NCBI GenBank assembly: GCA_910588005.1
Contig: CAJUQM010000001.1
Location: 1-64,000 of the forward strand
Reading direction: 5' to 3'
Source: an uncultured Oscillibacter sp.
GTDB lineage: Bacteria > Bacillota > Clostridia > Oscillospirales > Oscillospiraceae
Length of the DNA: 64,000 bases
In this document: piece by piece, positions 59,472-64,000 of the stretch
Layout of the letters: every line of letters starts with the position of its first letter
How positions within the stretch are numbered: position 1 is the stretch's first letter
Notes under the pieces: generated by a model
What the model was told of the DNA's origin: nothing
What the model saw: only the letters and a program-made list of their open reading frames with translations
The model's database searches: none
Position numbers and translations under genes: made by a program

Positions 59472-60371
59472 ATGAAAAACCGTGAAAAACTCACCGGCAA
59501 TCTCTTTGCCATCTTCACCATCGCCATATGGGGTTCCACCTTTATCGCCAGCAAAAAGCTGCTGGCTTTCTACACCCCCGCGCAGATTATGCTGACTAGA
59601 TTTTTACTGGCCTACTGTGCCCTGTGGATTCTACGGCCGCGAAAGCTCCCTCTCGCAGGCAGGCAGGAGCTTGTCTTTCTGCTGCTGGGCCTGACGGGCT
59701 GCTCCATCTACTTCTATACAGAAAATACCGCCCTGACCTATACTCTGGCCGCCAACGTCAGTATTATTGTCGCCGCTGCGTCGGTCTTTACCGCCGTTAT
59801 CGCCCACTTTTCCGGAGAGGAGAGATTCCGCAAAAATACGCTATGGGGATTCCTCATTGCCTTCACCGGCGTGGTGCTGGTGGTCTGCAACGGTACCTTT
59901 GTCCTGAAATTAAGTCCCAGGGGGGACTTGCTGGCCCTGTGCGCCGCCGGCAGCTGGGCGGTATACTCTGTACTGCTGCGCCGGGCCAGCCGGGGCATGG
60001 ACGCAGTTCTGGCTACCAGACGGACTCTGTTTTGGGGCGTTGTCACCTCTCTTCCCCTGGTGCTGCTGGAGGGCGTTCCCTATCCCGCCGCACCTCTGCT
60101 GACACCGGCAGGACTGGGAAATTTTCTCTTCCTGGGTCTTCTCGGCAGCGGGATCTGCGCCGTACTATGGAACCGTGCCTTTCATCTGCTCGGCGTGGTG
60201 TCCACCAATAATTTTATCTATCTCACCCCATTTATCACCATTGTAACGGCATGGCTCTTTCTCAAAGAACCCATCTCTCCCCTGGCCCTTCTGGGCGCGG
60301 CACTGATCACCGCCGGGGTAATCGCCGCACATCGGAAGCCGAAAGCGGAAAAAATGCTATCCCAACAATGA
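59472..60371 (+). CDS. EamA-family (DMT) transporter
   Basis: 299 residues, ten membrane segments in two EamA repeats: FAIFTIAIWGSTFIASKKL opens the first, and GDLLALCAAGSWAVYSVLLR the second. Typical of drug/metabolite exporters (RhaT/YdcZ-like group). The substrate is unknown. The ATG follows GGAAAGGACGGG. A GC-rich hairpin follows at 60376-60401. Confidence 0.92.
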   Translation: MKNREKLTGNLFAIFTIAIWGSTFIASKKLLAFYTPAQIMLTRFLLAYCALWILRPRKLPLAGRQELVFLLLGLTGCSIYFYTENTALTYTLAANVSIIVAAASVFTAVIAHFSGEERFRKNTLWGFLIAFTGVVLVVCNGTFVLKLSPRGDLLALCAAGSWAVYSVLLRRASRGMDAVLATRRTLFWGVVTSLPLVLLEGVPYPAAPLLTPAGLGNFLFLGLLGSGICAVLWNRAFHLLGVVSTNNFIYLTPFITIVTAWLFLKEPISPLALLGAALITAGVIAAHRKPKAEKMLSQQ

Positions 60372-60375
60372 GACA

Positions 60376-60401
60376 GGGCGGCAGGCTGTAGCCTGCCGCC
60401 C
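60376..60401. terminator. Hairpin between the EamA and SLH-GH25 genes
   Basis: A 12-bp perfect stem (60376-60387 with 60390-60401) between converging genes, without a strong T-run. Confidence 0.65.
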
Positions 60402-60407
60402 TAATCG

Positions 60408-62081
60408 TTACCATGGGATGAATTGAAGGTTGGCGTCCACCCGGCCGCCAATACCGGCCACTGAGCAATTGCTGGTATACTGCCAGTAGTCCATCTGATA
60501 CCGGAAGGTGGGATACAGCTTTTCCGACGTATCGCTTTTATATTCCGGATACCAGCTCAGATACGGCGCAATCGCACCCTGGTCGTACTTTACATAGCTG
60601 ACATAGCTCCCTGCATAAATCATCGGCGTGTAGCCCGCCTCTTCGATTCGCTTGCAAAAGGCAATAGCGCAGGCCGTAGCCATCTCCGGCGTGGTGCCGT
60701 AAACCCGGTATGTGGAGTTATGCATCTCCCAGTCATAGGCCACCGGGCCGTTGATCTCATGGTCCCGGAGCAGTTCAATCACGAAGTCCGCCTCCTCGAT
60801 CGCCTCCTCCACCGTGATCGCCTGGGCGAAAAAGTACACACCCGTTTCAATGCCCGCCGCCATGGCTCCATCAATATTCTGCGCATAGTAGGCGTCGGCA
60901 TTGATCCCGCCGGTGGAGTATCCCCGCAGGCCGATCCGCACCATGGCGAACTCCACGCCATCGGCGGCCACAGCCTCCCAGTCGATGGTCTCATTTTGAC
61001 TGGCCCTGTTTTGATAGGCGGACACATCGATTCCAAAGCGGGTGCGGAACCGGTTCCCGGTGTAGATCAGGCGGTCGCCGGTGTCGTTCCACATAAAGTC
61101 TCCCTCGTAGAGCTGAATGGGTTCCGCATCGGCATAAACCGGAATCATTCTGCTCCCATAGGCAAACGTCTCTCCCGTAGTGGCGCCGGGAGTATAGACC
61201 TCCAGAGGCTGAATGCCGGGACCTGAGGGAATCTCCGGCGTCTGAGAATCTCCCGGCTGCCAATCCGGCGGGTCTGTGGGCACCACCTGGAAGATCGTTG
61301 GCTCTATGCCGCTGAAATTCCGTACGGTTCCCAGAACTGTCACGTTATTCAGCGTCACAGGTCCCAAAACGCCGGGAGCCAGAATCAGATCGCCGCTGAC
61401 CGTCATGTCCGCCAGAGACGCGCCGCCCTCGGCGTTGATCATCAGTGTTCCGCTGACATCGGAAGAGTAGCTCACCGTGTCCTGCACCAGCACCTGAATC
61501 ATGTTATTGAGAATGCTGACAATCTCCGCCCGGGTAATCGGGTCCAAGGGGCGAAAATATCCATCCTGACTATCGGTAATATATCCCCGAGCCGTCATCT
61601 CCGCCACCGGTCCCTGGGCATACTCCGCAAACTGCTCCGCGTCGACATAGGGCAGACTGACCGTAAGCGCATCAATGCCAAACGCCCGGGCAATCATGGT
61701 CACCGCCTGCTGGCGGGTAATGGTGTCGGAGGCCAGGGCCTTTCCGTTGTTGCCCAGATAGATCCCGGCGGCGTTAAGCTTTAAAATAGCGGCCTCCCAG
61801 TAGGTCCCCGCCGTATCGGAGAAGGTCTCCGCCGGAGACTGAACCTGGAACTTCAAAAAACGGTCCAGAATACCGGCAAAAGCTCCCCGGGTAATAGAGT
61901 GGTCCGGGCGGAAGGTGCCGTCCTCATATCCCTGAATAATATGATACTCCTCGCTCCACTTGGCAATGGCGTCCGCAGCCCAGTGCTCTCCGGTATCAAT
62001 AAAGGAGGCGGAGGCCGGTGTTATAGCCAGCGCCCCTGCCAACACCGCGGTCAGGAGGCATTTTGGCAGTCGAATGTACAT
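60408..62081 (-). CDS. SLH-domain protein with GH25 lysozyme domain
   Basis: 557 residues: a signal peptide (LLTAVLAGALAITPASA), three SLH repeats (about 25-210; ITRGAFAGILDRF, ITRQQAVTMIARAFG, ITRAEIVSILNNM), a beta-rich Pro/Thr-containing spacer (about 215-350), and a C-terminal GH25 domain starting RFGIDVSAYQN with catalytic YDWEMH. GH25 enzymes cleave the muramic side of peptidoglycan. With its SLH anchor it should act at the cell's own surface. It pairs in design with the SLH-GH18 protein at 10848. The ATG at 62081 follows AAAGGAA. Confidence 0.92.
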   Translation of the reverse strand: MYIRLPKCLLTAVLAGALAITPASASFIDTGEHWAADAIAKWSEEYHIIQGYEDGTFRPDHSITRGAFAGILDRFLKFQVQSPAETFSDTAGTYWEAAILKLNAAGIYLGNNGKALASDTITRQQAVTMIARAFGIDALTVSLPYVDAEQFAEYAQGPVAEMTARGYITDSQDGYFRPLDPITRAEIVSILNNMIQVLVQDTVSYSSDVSGTLMINAEGGASLADMTVSGDLILAPGVLGPVTLNNVTVLGTVRNFSGIEPTIFQVVPTDPPDWQPGDSQTPEIPSGPGIQPLEVYTPGATTGETFAYGSRMIPVYADAEPIQLYEGDFMWNDTGDRLIYTGNRFRTRFGIDVSAYQNRASQNETIDWEAVAADGVEFAMVRIGLRGYSTGGINADAYYAQNIDGAMAAGIETGVYFFAQAITVEEAIEEADFVIELLRDHEINGPVAYDWEMHNSTYRVYGTTPEMATACAIAFCKRIEEAGYTPMIYAGSYVSYVKYDQGAIAPYLSWYPEYKSDTSEKLYPTFRYQMDYWQYTSNCSVAGIGGRVDANLQFIPW

Positions 62082-62248
62082 AGCGGCAGTTCCTTTCTGT
62101 CGAAATATGTCGGCACGGGGCAAAAAAAGCGCCGCGGCTCCGGAAAGAGCCGCGGTGTGATGCACCTTTAAGCAGCGCCGTTTCTTTATTATACCGGAAA
62201 AGTAGAGCGGGGTCAATATCCCTTTCGGCTTTGTCAAAAGGTGCCAGA

Positions 62249-63016
62249 TCAATAGGTCCCAAACAGAGTATCCAAATAGGCAAAACGCCGGGGACCGTCA
62301 CTTCCGGTAAAGGGATCATGTACCGTATTGTAGGCAATCACCGGCTGGGCATCCTCCAGCAGTGCCTCCGCCCGTTCCAGAAAAGAGGAAATTGCCGCCT
62401 CATCCGCGTCTCCCTCCCGCGCTTCCCCTCCCTCTGCCGGAAAGAAAATGCGCTCCCGGAATCGATCCAAAGCCGTTCCATCCTGCCCCAGTGAAAACAG
62501 GGCGATTTGGAAATCGGACCGGCCCGCTCCGGTATAGGGCGCGTACCACAGCAGATAGTCCAGCCCCTCTTCCTTTTTCAGGTACAGCTCTCCCCACTGG
62601 CGGTGTTCCGCGCCGCAGGCAAACGCATAGATCGGGAAAACCGCTCCTCCCTCCCCCGCCTGCAATACCGTCACACTGGCCCGGGTAAAGTGATCGGCGT
62701 CCAGCGTGCCGCCATGGAGGGAGACCGGCTCCCCAGTCCGGCCGGTCTCCACGGCAAGAACCAACAATTCCTCCAGGCCGTCGTGAGTCAAGTCGGTATA
62801 AATGGCAGAACAGCTGGCCTCGCTGTAATGATCCGAGAAATATGTACGCAAAGTCCGACGGGTATCCCCGGCACTCATGCCCTGTCCCGCCTCGGGCCTT
62901 GGCAGGCGGTCCTCCGCCCGGCCCTGGAGCCAGCCGCCGTCCAGCCGGGCCAGTCCCAAAACCAGCGCCGCGGCCAGAAACAGCCCCACCACGCTCAGCG
63001 CGTGCCGTCTGTCCAT
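62249..63016 (-). CDS. Exported protein of unknown function
   Basis: 255 residues. An N-terminal signal or anchor (ALSVVGLFLAAALVLGLA) without a lipobox Cys; then an alpha/beta region with LTHDGLEELLVLAVE, reminiscent of FG-GAP-like or VCBS-like 'DGxxELL' repeats used in many clostridial lipoproteins, and YLKKEEGLDYLLWYAPY. No enzyme motif is visible. It stands between the SLH-GH25 gene and the FtsW-like gene on the same strand. Confidence 0.7.
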   Translation of the reverse strand: MDRRHALSVVGLFLAAALVLGLARLDGGWLQGRAEDRLPRPEAGQGMSAGDTRRTLRTYFSDHYSEASCSAIYTDLTHDGLEELLVLAVETGRTGEPVSLHGGTLDADHFTRASVTVLQAGEGGAVFPIYAFACGAEHRQWGELYLKKEEGLDYLLWYAPYTGAGRSDFQIALFSLGQDGTALDRFRERIFFPAEGGEAREGDADEAAISSFLERAEALLEDAQPVIAYNTVHDPFTGSDGPRRFAYLDTLFGTY

Positions 63017-63113
63017 TCTATCATCCTCTGCTGATTATCTCTTTACCTATAAGACGCGCAGGAAGGGCCTTTTGTTTCATCCACCTTCCAACTTTGGAAA
63101 ATCCTACAAATAT

Positions 63114-64000
63114 TCACGATTCTTTTGTGGAAGTAATTGAAATTTTTACCCGCCATGGGAATATGGAGCGCCTTTTTTCCGCCGGCAGCTCATCCCGGAG
63201 AATCCAGCCGCCCCGGAATACGGACAGCGCCAATCCAATGAGGGCCATATCCAGTACTGTGTAAATGTTTCCGACCATCAGGGGCAGATGGGCGGGAAGG
63301 AATACAAATCCCAGACACAAAGCGGTACTGAACAGTGTCTCCATGCCCAGGCTCAGCACCACCGCCAGCGCCGTCAGCCGGCCCAGGTGCTGCCTCTGCC
63401 GCAGGCAACAGACCATGAGCCACGCCAGCAGTACGGCGATCGCCGCCATCAGCAGAAGATACACCAGCCAGCCGAATTTCGCCAGCAGTTTCAGCGGCAT
63501 AAACTCCTGGCCAAAGCTGAACTCCACATAGCCCTTCTCTCCGCTGAGGGGGCTGCCGTACAATAGTCTGCCACGCGTTCCCATAGTGACACTGGCGGCA
63601 AAGGGGTCATTCCATTTTCGGACGGCCGGAACATCTTGTAAGAACATTTTTACGACCATGCCCGCATATCCGGCGCCCTTGGGGTCCGCCTCCGGGTGAA
63701 GGGCAAGATAGATCCTCTGTGCAAAGGCTTTTCCGTAACCCACTCCCCAAAAGAGAGACGGTATTCCCGCGGCCAGGGCCAGCGCGGTTCCGGCAAATTT
63801 CCACCGCCCGGGACCAAACCACCCCATCTGGATTGCGCACAGCAACAGAACCAACCCGCAAAACAGCAGCCGAAACAGCCCAAACAGAGAGGGAGCCGCC
63901 ATAGTGACCAGCGCCAGTGGGATTCCCCCTGCGATGGCTAGGACAAAGCGCCTCCACGTATTCCCCCGGCAACTGTACAACCAGAGGGCATACACCACCG
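63114..64000 (-). CDS. FtsW/RodA/SpoVE-like membrane protein, 3' part
   Basis: At least 294 residues, truncated by the window edge. Six or more membrane segments. The C-terminal PLMVGNIYTVLDMALIGLAL and the order of segments resemble the SEDS (peptidoglycan glycosyltransferase) fold, with a long loop (about 110-160) holding GRLLYGSPLSGEKGYVEFSF, where RodA-type proteins have their catalytic periplasmic loop. Sequence match is weak: the family's Pro/Gly-rich C-terminal signature is not intact. I call it SEDS-like only; it could be another polytopic membrane protein. Confidence 0.5.
   Translation of the reverse strand, partial: VVYALWLYSCRGNTWRRFVLAIAGGIPLALVTMAAPSLFGLFRLLFCGLVLLLCAIQMGWFGPGRWKFAGTALALAAGIPSLFWGVGYGKAFAQRIYLALHPEADPKGAGYAGMVVKMFLQDVPAVRKWNDPFAASVTMGTRGRLLYGSPLSGEKGYVEFSFGQEFMPLKLLAKFGWLVYLLLMAAIAVLLAWLMVCCLRQRQHLGRLTALAVVLSLGMETLFSTALCLGFVFLPAHLPLMVGNIYTVLDMALIGLALSVFRGGWILRDELPAEKRRSIFPWRVKISITSTKES

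Overview
The window reads as chromosome of an anaerobic, spore-forming, butyrate-producing gut Firmicute of the Oscillospiraceae (Flavonifractor / Lawsonibacter / Pseudoflavonifractor type). Support: sporulation genes (cotJ, cwlD, spoIVA, sipL, spoVM), a butyryl-CoA:acetate CoA-transferase-like gene, PPi-type phosphofructokinase, the clostridial IspH-ribosomal-S1 fusion, SLH-domain wall hydrolases, and gene orders shared with other Clostridia. No species can be named from sequence alone. The DNA is moderately GC-rich with a few AT-rich patches (about 0.7-2.3, 9.1-9.4 and 58.6-59.3 kb).

Region 1 (1-6500) is the accessory part and the most interesting. A cotJ spore-coat operon on the minus strand (a CotJA-CotJB fusion, then the manganese-catalase-like cotJC) is split by a compact integrative element. 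The 5' part of cotJC ends at about 5849 and its continuation lies at about 592. Joining them at a shared GTACC core restores the conserved reading frame exactly. The roughly 5.25-kb element carries a large serine recombinase beside its right end, an XRE regulator with a membrane tail, a tiny SHOCT-like protein, and a c-di-GMP pair (receiver-GGDEF diguanylate cyclase plus PilZ effector) under a consensus promoter. It recalls the skin elements that interrupt sporulation genes. However, the 3' end of this cotJC is also truncated.

Region 2 (6.6-16.6 kb) holds cwlD-radA, several very small genes around tRNA-Arg(CCT), a XerC/D recombinase, an SLH-GH18 hydrolase, an Amidase_6 protein, the glycolytic pair fba / pfp on divergent promoters, and coaX. 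Region 3 (17-24 kb) has an Ogt-CPCC fusion, spoIVA, a polar amino-acid ABC transporter, sipL, spoVM and a tiny membrane protein. SpoIVA, SipL and SpoVM together build the base layer of the spore coat. spoIVA and sipL share nearly the same putative sigma-E promoter.

Region 4 (24-41 kb) is a long minus-strand housekeeping block in the order cdaA-cdaR-rseC-DUF5685-dnaJ-yicC-remA-gmk-rpoZ-priA-def-fmt-yugP-rsmB-rlmN-prpC-prkC-rsgA. It joins c-di-AMP synthesis, translation start and end processing, rRNA methylation and PASTA-kinase signalling. Region 5 (41-52 kb) is also minus strand: a cysteine desulfurase with a DUF3343 carrier, a frameshifted small gene, ispF-ispD, carD, the CoA-transferase, ispH-S1, plsC, cmk, a flavoprotein and an RpiR regulator. 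Three MEP-pathway genes lie within about 6 kb.

Region 6 (52.4-58.1 kb) has yceD-rpmF and der-plsY-gpsA on the plus strand, then rpmB and the infC-rpmI-rplT operon on the minus strand, the latter with a consensus promoter, a structured leader and a probable ATT start. Region 7 (58.2-64 kb) holds a 32-residue Asn/Gln-rich ORF, an AT-rich CPBP protease, an EamA transporter, an SLH-GH25 lysozyme, an unknown exported protein and the 3' part of a divergent FtsW/RodA-like gene. No CRISPR array, rRNA operon, conjugation module or phage structural gene was seen.
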